From: Micromonospora sp. WMMD1128
GTDB taxonomy: Bacteria; Actinomycetota; Actinomycetes; Mycobacteriales; Micromonosporaceae
DNA: 64,000 nucleotides
Assembly: GCF_027497235.1 (NCBI RefSeq)
Contig: NZ_CP114902.1
Location: 4,490,001-4,554,000, forward strand
Direction of reading: 5' to 3'
The position numbers and the translations under genes were made by a program. The notes under the pieces are model-generated. The model worked only from the letters and a program-made list of their open reading frames with translations. It was not told the origin of the DNA and searched no databases. Each line of letters opens with the position of its first letter. Position 1 is the first letter of the stretch. Of this stretch, positions 41,317 through 50,197 are shown piece by piece.

Positions 41317-42279
41317 ATGGTCAACGTCGGCTACACCCTGATGTGCGAGCAGGCCGGCCCGAAGGACCTGGTCGACCACGCCGTGCGCGCCGAGGCCGCC
41401 GGTTTCGACCACCTGGTCATGTCCGACCACTACTACCCGTGGCTGGAGTCGCAGGGCCACTCCCCGTACGCCTGGTCGGTGCTCGGCGCGGTCGCGCACG
41501 CCACCACCCGGCCCGAGCTGCTCTCGTTCGTCACCTGCCCGATCCGGCGCTACCACCCCGCGGTGGTGGCGCAGAAGGCCAGCACCATCGGCGTGCTCTC
41601 GGACGGGCGGTTCACGCTCGGCCTCGGCGCCGGGGAGAACCTGAACGAGCACGTGGTGGGCGGATGGCCGCACGTGCAGCAGCGGCACGAGATGTTCGAG
41701 GAGGCGCTCCAGATCATCCGGCCGCTGCTCAACGGCGAGACGCTGACGTTCTCCGGCAACCACTTCGACGTGCCCGACGCGTACGTCTGGGACCGCCCGG
41801 AGCGTCCGGTGCCGATGGCGGTGGCCGCGTCCGGCCGGCAGTCGGCCACGCTCGCCGCCGAGTACGCGGACGCCATGATCGCCACCGATCCGCTGCCTCA
41901 CCTGATCGACATGTATGAGGAGGCCGGCGGCGCGGGCCGACCCCGCTACGGCCAGGTGGCCATCTGTTACGGCCCGGACGAGGACGAGTGCCGCAAGATC
42001 GTGCACGACCAGTTCCGCTGGTTCGGGATGGGCTGGAAGGTCAACGCCGACCTGCCGAACCCGGACGCGTTCGCGGCGGCCACCCAGTTCGTCCGCGAGG
42101 AGGACGTGGCCGAGGGCATTTCCTGCGGTCCGGACACCGACCGGCACGTCGAGGCGTTCAAGAAGTTCGTCGACGCCGGCTTCACCCACGTGGCGCTGGT
42201 CCAGGTGGGTGGGGACAGCCAGCCGATGTTCATCGACTGGGCCCGGGAGGAGCTGCTGCCCCGACTGCGCGAGCTGTGA
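41317..42279 (+). CDS. LLM-class F420-dependent oxidoreductase (TIGR03557-like)
   Basis: A 320-residue TIM-barrel enzyme: VNVGYTLMCEQAGPKDLVDH, FDHLVMSDHYYPWLESQGHS and LSDGRFTLGLGAGENLNEHV are typical of the glucose-6-phosphate dehydrogenase-like TIGR03557 group. These use F420 to oxidise or reduce unknown substrates. AAGGAGA precedes ATG 41317. Confidence 0.88.
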   Translation: MVNVGYTLMCEQAGPKDLVDHAVRAEAAGFDHLVMSDHYYPWLESQGHSPYAWSVLGAVAHATTRPELLSFVTCPIRRYHPAVVAQKASTIGVLSDGRFTLGLGAGENLNEHVVGGWPHVQQRHEMFEEALQIIRPLLNGETLTFSGNHFDVPDAYVWDRPERPVPMAVAASGRQSATLAAEYADAMIATDPLPHLIDMYEEAGGAGRPRYGQVAICYGPDEDECRKIVHDQFRWFGMGWKVNADLPNPDAFAAATQFVREEDVAEGISCGPDTDRHVEAFKKFVDAGFTHVALVQVGGDSQPMFIDWAREELLPRLREL

Positions 42280-42336
42280 CGCCGTGCGTTTCCGGAACCG
42301 GCCGCGCCACCGCAGGGGCGGCAACAGAATGAGCCC

Positions 42337-42972
42337 ATGAACCTGCTGACCGTGCTGCCGCTGACGCTGGTGATGATCGCTGGGCCGCAGCTGATCAGCG
42401 CGGTCTTCCTGGCCGCCAGCCGCGACCCGCGCCGCAGTTCGGTGGCCTTCCTGGCGGGCGCCGCGCTGGGCACGCTGATCCCGTTGACCGTCTGGTACGG
42501 CGTGTTCCGGCTGGTGCGCCACTCCGCCGGCAACGGGACGAAGGACAGCGGCAGCCGGCACCTGATCGACTGGATCGTGCTGGTGCTGCTGCTCGTACTC
42601 ATGGTGATCACGTTCCTGCGGCGCAAGCGGAACCAGCCCCCGGGCTGGATGCGCAGGTTGGAGGACCCGCGGCCCACGTTCGCGTTCGGTCTCGGCGTGG
42701 TGCTCTTCCTCGCCATGCCCAGCGACGAGGTCACCATGGCGTCGGTCGCCGGCAGCCTGGCCGGCCACGACAAGCCGTGGTGGCACCTGCTGCCGTTCCT
42801 GGTGCTGACCGTGCTGCTGCTGGCGCTGCCGCTGCTCGCGCTGGTGTTGCTCGGCGCCCGCGCGGAGCGCCTGCTGCCGAAGGTCCGCGACTGGTCGAAC
42901 GCGCACTCCTGGATCATCAGCGAGGCGGTGATCCTGATCTTCGTGGCGATCGTGCTGTCCGACCTGGCCTAG
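42337..42972 (+). CDS. GAP-family (SfLAP/Sap) membrane protein
   Basis: A 211-residue protein with six membrane segments (PLTLVMIAGPQLISAVFLAA, LIDWIVLVLLLVLMVITFLR and others). The pattern matches the GAP/Sap family, mycobacterial members of which help move peptidolipids to the surface. Its stop overlaps the convergent nuclease stop by 4 bp. Confidence 0.72.
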   Translation: MNLLTVLPLTLVMIAGPQLISAVFLAASRDPRRSSVAFLAGAALGTLIPLTVWYGVFRLVRHSAGNGTKDSGSRHLIDWIVLVLLLVLMVITFLRRKRNQPPGWMRRLEDPRPTFAFGLGVVLFLAMPSDEVTMASVAGSLAGHDKPWWHLLPFLVLTVLLLALPLLALVLLGARAERLLPKVRDWSNAHSWIISEAVILIFVAIVLSDLA

Positions 42973-43766
42973 CCGGCCGCGAGGTCCAGCTCGGCCAGCA
43001 CCGGGTAGTGGTCGGAGGCGACGTCGGCATCGCCGTCGCGGACCACCCGCACCGCCCGGACCCGCTCGGCCAGCGCCGGCGTGGCGAGCAGGTAGTCCAG
43101 CCGCATCCCGGCGAACTCCGCGCCGCCGTGCCCGGTCGGCACGGTCAACCCGCCGGGCCCGTCGCCGCCGGAGCGCGGCCAGAGGTCGACCAGGCCGCCG
43201 TCGAGCAGCCGGGCCACCGCGCGGGTGTCCACGGTACGGCCGTCGCGGCGCAGGTGCCGACGCCGGTAGCCGGGGGCGAGCCCGGCCAGCCGGTCGGTGT
43301 GGTCGACGGCCGGCTCCAGCGTGTTCAGGTCCCCGACGAGCAGGGCCAGCTCTCCCCCGGTGCGCCGCACCGCCGCCGCCAGCCAGTCCGCCTCCATCCG
43401 CCGCCGCCCACCCGAGTACGGGTTGAGGTGGGTGCTGAACACGGTCAGCGGCCCCGCCCCGGTGGCCACCTCGACCCGGGCGGCGGCGTGGTGGAACGGC
43501 CGGCGCACCCGCCCGGTGCGCAACACCCGCAGCGGCGGCCGGACCAGCACCGCCACCGGCTGGCCGAAGCAGGACCGGGCCAGGTACGGCACCAGCCCCG
43601 TCCGCTCCGCCAGCCCGCCGAGGGTACGGTCCAGCCCGCGCAGCTCCTGGAGGGCCAGCACGTCGGGGCGCTGCGCGGTGACCACCGAGACGATCCGGTC
43701 CCGGCGGTCGGTGCCGTCGCGGTCGCGCCCGCCGGTGCGGATGTTCCAGGTCATCACCCGCAGCAT
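42969..43766 (-). CDS. Endonuclease/exonuclease/phosphatase family protein
   Basis: A 265-residue EEP-fold protein: MTWNIRTGG, ALQELRGLDR, STHLNPYSGGR, GDLNTLEP and SDHYPVLAEL are the expected metal and catalytic motifs. The substrate (DNA, phosphoinositide or other) is unknown. It starts 5 bp after the end of the PAP2 gene and is probably cotranscribed with it. Confidence 0.88.
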   Translation of the reverse strand: MLRVMTWNIRTGGRDRDGTDRRDRIVSVVTAQRPDVLALQELRGLDRTLGGLAERTGLVPYLARSCFGQPVAVLVRPPLRVLRTGRVRRPFHHAAARVEVATGAGPLTVFSTHLNPYSGGRRRMEADWLAAAVRRTGGELALLVGDLNTLEPAVDHTDRLAGLAPGYRRRHLRRDGRTVDTRAVARLLDGGLVDLWPRSGGDGPGGLTVPTGHGGAEFAGMRLDYLLATPALAERVRAVRVVRDGDADVASDHYPVLAELDLAAG

Positions 43767-43771
43767 CGGGG

Positions 43772-45262
43772 TCAGTCCGCCCGGCCGGCCCGGGCCAGCT
43801 CGTCGTCCAGCTCGTCCACCTGCTCCGACTCGATCGCCGGCTGGTTGCCCCGCGCCACGTCGGCGTTCGGCCGGACCACCCACCACAGCAGCGACAGCCA
43901 GAGCGTGCCGAGGATGATCGCGCCCATGAAGTCGGTCGGGTGGTGCATGCCCCGGTACATCCGGGAGGTGGCCACGCCGACCGGCATGATCACGGCCATC
44001 GCCACGAACAGCCACCGCCACCACCTGTCGGTGCGGGGGAACACGATGATCGCCATCGCGGCCCAGAGGCAGATGGTCGCCGCGATGTGCCCGGACGGGA
44101 ACGACGAGGTGGGCATCTGCCCGTCCAGGTTCTCCACCGGCGGGCGGGGCCGCTCCACCACCCGCGCGCTGGACAGGAAGAGGCTCAGCTCGCCGAACAT
44201 CGCCAGCACCACGAACAGCACCGGCCGCCAGCGACGCCACACGGCCAGCACGATCGGGCAGAACACCAGCGAGACGAGCAGGATGGCGTGGGTGTCGCCG
44301 AACTTGCTCCACCACCAGCTCAGATCCGTGAGCGCGTCGGTGTGCCGGGCGGCGAACCAGCGGGGCACCTCGGTGTCGAGCCAGTCGAAGACGGTGCCCT
44401 TGGCGTGGTAGCTGACGTACATGCCGAACGCGTAGAGCGCGCCGAAGACGATCACCCAGCCGACCAGCAGCTCGGCCACCGCGGACCGGGGGTGCTCCAG
44501 CACCTTCTCCTCGGCCGGGGCGGGGGCGATCTCCTCGCCCGCCTCCGGCTCCAGGCCCTCGGTGAGCGGCGACACCGGCCGGCCGCGCTCGCGCCGCCAC
44601 AGCCGGAAGGCGTACGCGGTGACGCCCAGCCAGGCCGCGCCGAGCAGCCAGCCGCCGAGCACGTCGGAGACGAAGTGCACGCCCAGCGCGATCCGGGTCA
44701 GCCCGACCAGGAAGATCAGCACGGCGGCGACGGCGATGGCCGGTTTGCGCCAGCGCGGCGCCATGGCCGGCAGGAACACCAGCAGCAGCGCCCCGTACGC
44801 GACGAACGAGCCGAGCGCGTGGCCGCTGGGGAAGCTGTTGCCGGGCGCGCTCGCGACCGGCACGTCCACCACCGGACGCAGCCGCCCGACGAGCGCCTTG
44901 AGCGACGGGTCGAGGATCAGCCCGCCCACACCGGTGATGATCAGGTAGACCGCCAGCCGGGACTGCCGACGGATCAGCAGGCCCACCACGGCGATGGTGA
45001 CCAGCCAGATCAGCACCGGCCGGCCACCCAGGTCGGTGATCGCCTGGAGCACCGTGACCAGCGGGTGGTGCGGCGCCACGAGGTTGTTGAACCACTCGGC
45101 CGCCTCGTGGTCGGCGTGCTGGAGCGGGCTCCACCGGAACCGGACGAGCATGAGCAGCACGCCGAACGCCACGCCCGCCCCGGCCACCGCGAGCAGCCCG
45201 ACCAGGCTCCGCTCCGCGAAGTGGCCGAGCGGCCGGCGACCGGACTCCCTGACCTCGGTCAC
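43772..45262 (-). CDS. Tandem PAP2 phosphatase membrane protein
   Basis: A 496-residue protein holding two PAP2 domains. Domain 1 has KALVGRLRP, FPSGHALGS and GVHFVSDVLGG; domain 2 has VVERPRPPVENL, FPSGHIAAT and RMYRGMHHPTDFMGA, all with the three conserved motifs, so both may be active. Twelve or so membrane helices are predicted. PAP2 enzymes dephosphorylate lipid phosphates such as undecaprenyl pyrophosphate or phosphatidate. GTG start follows GGGAGG. Two full domains in one chain is uncommon. Confidence 0.85.
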   Translation of the reverse strand: MTEVRESGRRPLGHFAERSLVGLLAVAGAGVAFGVLLMLVRFRWSPLQHADHEAAEWFNNLVAPHHPLVTVLQAITDLGGRPVLIWLVTIAVVGLLIRRQSRLAVYLIITGVGGLILDPSLKALVGRLRPVVDVPVASAPGNSFPSGHALGSFVAYGALLLVFLPAMAPRWRKPAIAVAAVLIFLVGLTRIALGVHFVSDVLGGWLLGAAWLGVTAYAFRLWRRERGRPVSPLTEGLEPEAGEEIAPAPAEEKVLEHPRSAVAELLVGWVIVFGALYAFGMYVSYHAKGTVFDWLDTEVPRWFAARHTDALTDLSWWWSKFGDTHAILLVSLVFCPIVLAVWRRWRPVLFVVLAMFGELSLFLSSARVVERPRPPVENLDGQMPTSSFPSGHIAATICLWAAMAIIVFPRTDRWWRWLFVAMAVIMPVGVATSRMYRGMHHPTDFMGAIILGTLWLSLLWWVVRPNADVARGNQPAIESEQVDELDDELARAGRAD

Positions 45263-45338
45263 ACCGCACCTCCCTCTTCTTCTGCGAGGCGCGGTGTACC
45301 CGATCGGTGTGTTTCGTACACGCCGGGCCGGCGCGGCG

Positions 45339-46340
45339 TCAGAGCGCGGTCATCTCGCCGGTGTCGAACAGCTCCTCGCGCTGCGCGTCCGGCTCCCACA
45401 GGTCCGGCTGGGCCGGCTCCTCCACCCCGATCCGCATCGCCTCCAACTGGGCGGCGAAGGCCAGCCCGCCGAAGAGCGCCATCCCGGTGAGGTTGGCCCA
45501 GAGCAACAGCGCCATCATGCCTGTCAACGCGCCGTAGGTCTGACCGAAACCGCCGCTGTACCGTACGTACGCGGCGAGCAGCAGGCTGGCCACCCACCAG
45601 ATGGCGATGGCGATGCCGGCGCCGAAGAAGAGCCAGGACAGGCCGGGCTGCCTGCGTCGAGGGGCGTGCCGGAACAGCGCGGCGACGGCGAGCACGGTCA
45701 GGCCGAGGCTGAGCGGCCAGCGGACCACGTCCCAGATCACGGTGGCGACGACGCCCCACTCGTAGTGCCGGCGGACCGAGTCACCCACCGCGCCGCCGCC
45801 GACCAGGATCAGGAACCCGACCAGCGCGGGCACACCGGCGACCACGGCGAGCACCGCGGCGCGCACGTACTTGGGGAACGCCGGGCGGTCCCGCTCCACG
45901 CCGTAGATCCGGTTGGCGCCGCGCTCGATCTGCGCCATCGTGGTGGTCAACGCCACCAGGCCGGTGATCAGGCCGAGGGTCAGCGCCAGCTCGCCGACGT
46001 CCTCGGTGCGGTCCGAGTCGGACAGCAACTCCTGCACCATGGACTCGCTCTGACCCGGCGTGATCGCCAGCACCGTGTCGGCCACGACCTTGCCGCCCTC
46101 GTCCACCCCGAGGTCGGTGATCAGACCCGTGAGCGCGATCAGGAACGGCACCACGGCCAGGCAGAGCTGGAACGCCAGGGCCCGGGAGTGGCTGAAGCCG
46201 TCGCCGTAGCGGAACCGGATGAAGGCGTCCCGCAGCAGGTGCCAGCCCCCGTGCCGCCGCAGCGTGTGCCAGGCGTCGTCGGCGGAGAGCTCCTCGGAGG
46301 CCATCAGCCGGGTCTCGGGGACGAGCTTGGTGCTACTCAC
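45339..46340 (-). CDS. YihY/BrkB family membrane protein
   Basis: A 333-residue protein with six membrane helices. Segments SRALAFQLCLAVVPFLIALT, AAVLAVVAGVPALVGFLILV and GMMALLLWANLTGMALFGGL match YihY/virulence factor BrkB. Although named for RNase BN, its biochemical activity is unsettled. GTG 46340 has GGAGG at 6 nt and overlaps the previous gene by 8 bp, so it is coupled to the lipid kinase. Confidence 0.87.
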   Translation of the reverse strand: MSSTKLVPETRLMASEELSADDAWHTLRRHGGWHLLRDAFIRFRYGDGFSHSRALAFQLCLAVVPFLIALTGLITDLGVDEGGKVVADTVLAITPGQSESMVQELLSDSDRTEDVGELALTLGLITGLVALTTTMAQIERGANRIYGVERDRPAFPKYVRAAVLAVVAGVPALVGFLILVGGGAVGDSVRRHYEWGVVATVIWDVVRWPLSLGLTVLAVAALFRHAPRRRQPGLSWLFFGAGIAIAIWWVASLLLAAYVRYSGGFGQTYGALTGMMALLLWANLTGMALFGGLAFAAQLEAMRIGVEEPAQPDLWEPDAQREELFDTGEMTAL

Positions 46341-47340
46341 GGCGCGCCTCCTCGACCAGGTGCTCGCCGCGCTCACCGGCCGCCTCGGCGTCCTCGGCCA
46401 GGTCGGGGTGGTCCTCGGGCTGCGGGACGCAGAGCCAGAGCGACTCGGGCCGGATGGTGGCGCTGAGCGAGCGGCCCGGCTCGATCAGGTCGCCGTCGAG
46501 CTGGCGGGGCTGGGCCCGGTTGCTGGCGATCTCGACGGTGCGCGCCCGGAACACCTCCATCCGGGGCACGCTGCCGCGGCGCCGCATCACCGCCCAGCCC
46601 ATGGCCACCCAGTGCCCGAGCCGGCGCGGGGTCAGCACCGCCACGTCGAGCCAGCCGTCGTCGGGCTCGGCGTCGGTGAGCAGGCGTACCCCGCCCTGGA
46701 GGCGGCCGACGTTGGCGACCAGGACCGAGCGGGCGCGGCGGCGCAGTGGCGGCCCGCCGTCGATCCGCACCGAGACGCGCATCGGCCGGTCCCGCAGGTG
46801 ACGGGCGGCGCCGACCAGGTAGGCCGGCCAGCCGATCCGCTTCTTGGTGGTCTCGGAGGTGGAGTCGAGCATCTGGGCGTCGAAGCCCATCCCGGCCATC
46901 ACCGCGAAACACTGGTCGTCGACCACGCCGACGTCGAGCCGGCGCATCCCGCGCTCGACGGCGACCTGGAGCCCGGCGGCGAGGTCGCCGGAGAGGCCGA
47001 GGTTGGCGGCGAGCAGGTTGCCGGTGCCCTGGGGCAGCACGGCCAGTGCCACGTCGGTGCCGGCGAGCGCGGTGACGCAGGCCATCACGGTGCCGTCGCC
47101 GCCGCAGGCGAAGACCACCTCGGCCCCGGCCTTGACTGCCTCCTCGGCCTGGCCGCGACCCGGGTCCTCGACCGTGGTCTCGTGCCAGGTCGGGGCCGGC
47201 CAGCCGGCGGCGTCGAGCGCGCCGTCCACGGTCCGCCGGAACTCGTCCAGGTCGGCGACCTTCACCGGGTTGACCACCACGGCGGAGCGCGGGGTCGGGT
47301 TCTCCGCGGTCACCGGGCGCTTGTCGTCTGCACCGTCCAC
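46333..47340 (-). CDS. Diacylglycerol kinase-type lipid kinase
   Basis: About 335 residues. The catalytic GGDGT motif (VFACGGDGTVMACVTAL) and the substrate region LPQGTGNLLAANLGL are present, with the C-terminal beta domain (LLTDAEPDDGWLDVAVLTPR). It phosphorylates diacylglycerol or a related lipid at the membrane. GTG 47340 is the best start. Overlap with the YihY gene suggests one envelope-lipid operon. Confidence 0.85.
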   Translation of the reverse strand: MDGADDKRPVTAENPTPRSAVVVNPVKVADLDEFRRTVDGALDAAGWPAPTWHETTVEDPGRGQAEEAVKAGAEVVFACGGDGTVMACVTALAGTDVALAVLPQGTGNLLAANLGLSGDLAAGLQVAVERGMRRLDVGVVDDQCFAVMAGMGFDAQMLDSTSETTKKRIGWPAYLVGAARHLRDRPMRVSVRIDGGPPLRRRARSVLVANVGRLQGGVRLLTDAEPDDGWLDVAVLTPRRLGHWVAMGWAVMRRRGSVPRMEVFRARTVEIASNRAQPRQLDGDLIEPGRSLSATIRPESLWLCVPQPEDHPDLAEDAEAAGERGEHLVEEARRE

Positions 47341-47432
47341 GGCGTCAGTGTGCAGGACGCCGGGCGCGGCGGCGAGCCGGCGGGCGCGGTCGTTGCGAGG
47401 ACCGCAATCAGGTTTGAAATCCCGACCCCGCG

Positions 47433-48011
47433 TCAGGCCGCCTCGCGCAGCGCCGCCTCGACCCGCAGCCGCAGGTCGTCGAGGTCGGCGCCGGCCTCGG
47501 TGAGCACCTGCGCGGCCAGTCCGTCGCCCTCCCGGAGCAGGCCGAGCAGGATGTGCTCGGTGCCGATGTGCCGGTGGTGCAGCCGCAGCGCCTCGCGCAG
47601 CGACAGTTCGAGCACCTTTCTGGCCCGGGGTGAGAACCGGCCGCTGCCGTGCCGGCGCCGCCACCACCGGCGTGGGCGTGGCGCCGCCTCGCGCAGCGCG
47701 TCCGGGCCGAAGGACTCCTCGATCCGGGCCACGATCGCGGCGAGGTCGATGCCGATCTCGCGCAGCGCCGCCGCGTCCGCCGCGCCGAGCCCGTCGACGC
47801 CCTGCGCGGTGTGGCGGGCCACCGCCGCGCGCAGGCCGTCGGCCTGGATGCCGTCGGCCGACAGCAGCCGGACCGCCAGGTTGTCGCGATCGGCCAGCAC
47901 GCCGAGCAACAGGTGCTCGGTGCCGACCGGACGCCGGCCCTCGGTCCGGGCCTCGTCGACCGCGTGGTGCACCACGGCCCGGGCCCGGTCGGTGAATCGT
48001 TCCAACATCAT
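47433..48011 (-). CDS. Stand-alone Clp N-domain protein
   Basis: A 192-residue protein with two Clp-N-type repeats (RPVGTEHLLLGVLADRDNLA and RHIGTEHILLGLLREGDGLA) and no AAA+ module. It is the substrate-binding N domain of ClpA/ClpC alone, so it may act as an adaptor or competitor for a Clp ATPase. Its two adjacent ATG codons overlap the stop of the preceding HTH gene, so both are likely translated together. Confidence 0.85.
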   Translation of the reverse strand: MMLERFTDRARAVVHHAVDEARTEGRRPVGTEHLLLGVLADRDNLAVRLLSADGIQADGLRAAVARHTAQGVDGLGAADAAALREIGIDLAAIVARIEESFGPDALREAAPRPRRWWRRRHGSGRFSPRARKVLELSLREALRLHHRHIGTEHILLGLLREGDGLAAQVLTEAGADLDDLRLRVEAALREAA

Positions 48012-48244
48012 GCCTCCCAGCTCTGGCGCACCGCCGGCCGCCCGGCGTGCTTCTTGTGGACCGCCTGCCGGCTGACCTCGAGCGCGTCGGCGATCTCCTG
48101 CCAGGACCAGCCCTGCCGCCGGGCGTTGTCCACCTGGACCACCTCGAGCCGTTCGAGCAGCCGGCGCAGGGCGAGAACCGCGCGCAGGCCGACCTTCGGG
48201 TCGGTGCTGCCGGCCGCCGCCGCGAGTTCCGTCGCTTGACTCAT
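48008..48244 (-). CDS. Small HTH protein, partner of the Clp N-domain gene
   Basis: A 78-residue protein. A helical N-terminal half (VGLRAVLALRRLLERLEVVQ) precedes a C-terminal sigma-70 region 4-type HTH: GWSWQEIADALEVSRQAVHK. It is translated immediately before the Clp N-domain gene. ATG 48244 lies 6 nt after a TACATT -10, so the mRNA is probably leaderless. It could regulate its own palindrome-rich promoter. Confidence 0.75.
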   Translation of the reverse strand: MSQATELAAAAGSTDPKVGLRAVLALRRLLERLEVVQVDNARRQGWSWQEIADALEVSRQAVHKKHAGRPAVRQSWEA

Positions 48245-48246
48245 GC

Positions 48247-48291
48247 TGTCAATGTAGGTTGACACCCGTCTTCTGTCAACCCCGGTTGACA
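48247..48291 (-). promoter_or_regulatory. Leaderless promoter with TTGACA half-site array
   Basis: On the minus strand: TTGACA (48274-48279), exactly 17 nt, TACATT (48251-48256), then ATG 6 nt later. Four alternating TGTCAA/TTGACA half-sites occur (48247, 48259, 48274, 48286), some nested as GGTTGACA/TGTCAACC pairs, so the -35 is embedded in an operator-like array. A repressor, perhaps the gene product itself, could bind here. Confidence 0.65.
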
Positions 48292-48347
48292 GGAGACACG
48301 CCCTCGCCTAACCCCCGCCCACCACCACCCGGTGTTACGTTCCGTAG

Positions 48348-49148
48348 GTGTTCCGTCGCCGTCCGCTGGACCAGCCGGTCGGTGTCGCGCGCCGGCTCGC
48401 CGCCGGCCGGTTCACAGTGGAGATCGCCGGGGGCAGCGTGGTCGGGCACCACTACCCGGAGAACTACGACGTGCTGCACGTCGACGAGACACTGCCGCTG
48501 GCCGTGGTCTGCGACGGCATGGGCGAGGGCGACGGCAGCCGGGTGGCCGGCGCGACCGCGACCCGGACCTTCGTCGAACAGGTCCGCGCCGCCTGGCCGA
48601 CCGTCGACGCCGCCGGGCTGCGGACCGCCGCCGCCGTGGCCCAGACCCGGGTACGCCAGGCCGGCGCGGCGCTCGTCGGGCTGACCGGGTGCACGCTCAC
48701 CGCGCTCGTGGTCGAGCCGGACGGTGGCCAGGGCTGGCTGGTGCAGATCGGCGACTCGCGGGCGTACCGGCTGCGCGACGGGCTGCTGGAGCTGGTCACG
48801 GTCGACCACACGATGGCCTGGCTCGGCGTGCTGCACGGCTGGTGGCCGGCCGGCTCGCCGGAGGCGGTCCGGGCCCGCTACCAACTGCTGCGCTACGTCG
48901 GCCACCCGGACCGGCCCGATCCGGACCTGCTCGCCGTGCCGCTGCGGCGCGGCGACACCTGGCTTCTCTGCACCGACGGGGTGAGTGACCAGCTCGGCTA
49001 CCACCGGCTGCGGGACCTGCTCGCCGCCCGGCGGGACCCGAAACGCACCGCCCAGGCCCTCCTCGACGCCAGCCTCGACGCCGGCGGCGACGACAACGCC
49101 ACCGCCGTGGTGCTGCGCGTCCACCCCACCCTGCCCGCCCCGCGCTGA
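48348..49148 (+). CDS. PP2C-type serine/threonine phosphatase-like protein
   Basis: A 266-residue PP2C-fold protein from GTG 48348. It keeps VVCDGMGEGDGSRVAG, IGDSRAYRLRDG and LLCTDGVSDQL, and the late GGDDNATAVVLRV; the first metal-binding Asp is in CDGMGEG. It should be a Mn/Mg-dependent phosphatase, probably for Ser/Thr kinase targets. It is divergent from the HTH/Clp-N pair and precedes the stress-protein operon. Confidence 0.85.
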   Translation: MFRRRPLDQPVGVARRLAAGRFTVEIAGGSVVGHHYPENYDVLHVDETLPLAVVCDGMGEGDGSRVAGATATRTFVEQVRAAWPTVDAAGLRTAAAVAQTRVRQAGAALVGLTGCTLTALVVEPDGGQGWLVQIGDSRAYRLRDGLLELVTVDHTMAWLGVLHGWWPAGSPEAVRARYQLLRYVGHPDRPDPDLLAVPLRRGDTWLLCTDGVSDQLGYHRLRDLLAARRDPKRTAQALLDASLDAGGDDNATAVVLRVHPTLPAPR

Positions 49149-49241
49149 GCATCCCGACGCCCGCCGATTCCGGCGACCCGGTCCGGCCGACCCGACCACC
49201 CGTCTACCGTGGGGGAAAGCGCGGTCGGGAGGTGAGCCGCA

Positions 49242-50069
49242 ATGGCCGCACCCGGCCACGGCGCGGTGGTCGTCGGCGTGGGCCCGTCGACGGAGGCCCT
49301 CACGGTGGTCCGCACGGCCGCCGGCGAGGCCGCCGCACACGACCGGCCGCTGCACCTGCTGCACGCGTTCAACTGGGCCGCGACCTCCGGCCCGGCCCCG
49401 GCCGGCGGCACCCGCACCGACGCGGAGGACCTGCTCGAACGGGCCAGCCAGATCGCCGCCGCCGCCGCGCCGGAGGTGCCGGTGAGCGGCGAGATCGTGG
49501 AGGGCTCACCGGTCGAGGCGCTGCTGCGGGCCGCCGACGCCGCGTTCCTGGTCGCGCTCGGCGACGGCGGCATGGCCACCTGCTCGGCCTGCGTACCGGC
49601 CGACGCGCCGGCCGTCGAACTGGCCGCCCGGGCCGGCTGCCCGGTCCTGATCGGTCGGACCGAGCCGGCCCCGCCCGGTCCGCTGCTCGTCGGCTACGAC
49701 GGCTCACCGGGCTCCCGCGCCACCCTCGGCTACGCCTTCGACTGCGCCGAACGCCGGGGCGCCCGGCTGCTCGCCGTCCGGGTGGTCGAGCCGGACCGCG
49801 GCGACGACGACGGCGTACTCGAAGAAGCGGTCAACCGGCACGCCGCCCGGCACCCCAGGGTGGCCGCGAGCTGCCAGACCGTGCGCGGCGACCCCCGGAC
49901 CGTCCTGCTCGACCGGTCCCGCTCGGCGCAGCTCGCGCTCGTCGGCGCGCGGGGCGACGGGCCGGTGCAGTCCAGCCTCGGCGAGGTCAGCCAGTCCCTG
50001 CTCTACCACTCGCCGGCCCCGCTGATCGTGGTACGCGGGCTCGACCCGGACGCCCGGGACGGGTCATGA
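49242..50069 (+). CDS. Universal stress protein, two Usp domains
   Basis: A 275-residue protein made of two Usp folds (VVVGVGPSTEALTVVRTAAG at the N terminus; LLVGYDGSPGSRATLGYAFD in the second). The second domain's C-terminal loop GARGDGPVQSSLGEVS is a variant of the ATP-binding G-2x-G-9x-G-S/T. GGGAGG precedes the ATG. In mycobacteria such proteins belong to the DosR regulon. Confidence 0.88.
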   Translation: MAAPGHGAVVVGVGPSTEALTVVRTAAGEAAAHDRPLHLLHAFNWAATSGPAPAGGTRTDAEDLLERASQIAAAAAPEVPVSGEIVEGSPVEALLRAADAAFLVALGDGGMATCSACVPADAPAVELAARAGCPVLIGRTEPAPPGPLLVGYDGSPGSRATLGYAFDCAERRGARLLAVRVVEPDRGDDDGVLEEAVNRHAARHPRVAASCQTVRGDPRTVLLDRSRSAQLALVGARGDGPVQSSLGEVSQSLLYHSPAPLIVVRGLDPDARDGS

Positions 50070-50083
50070 CGCCCACCCGGCCC

Positions 50084-50097
50084 GGGACCTCCGGCCC
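50084..50097 (+). promoter_or_regulatory. DosR-box-like site upstream of phosphoketolase
   Basis: GGGACCTCCGGCCC matches GGGNCNNNNGNCCC exactly, 100 bp before the phosphoketolase start. The identical 14-mer lies before the second nitroreductase (59596). The core alone occurs by chance about once in 3.5 kb at this base composition, so the support comes from identity to the second site and position. Confidence 0.5.
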
Positions 50098-50197
50098 TGA
50101 CCGGCGCCACCGCCCACGGGAGAGATTGGACGTGCCGGGGACGGCAGACACCTCCCCGAGTGGCAGACGACCCCGAGCCACGAGAGGCTAACGCAGC

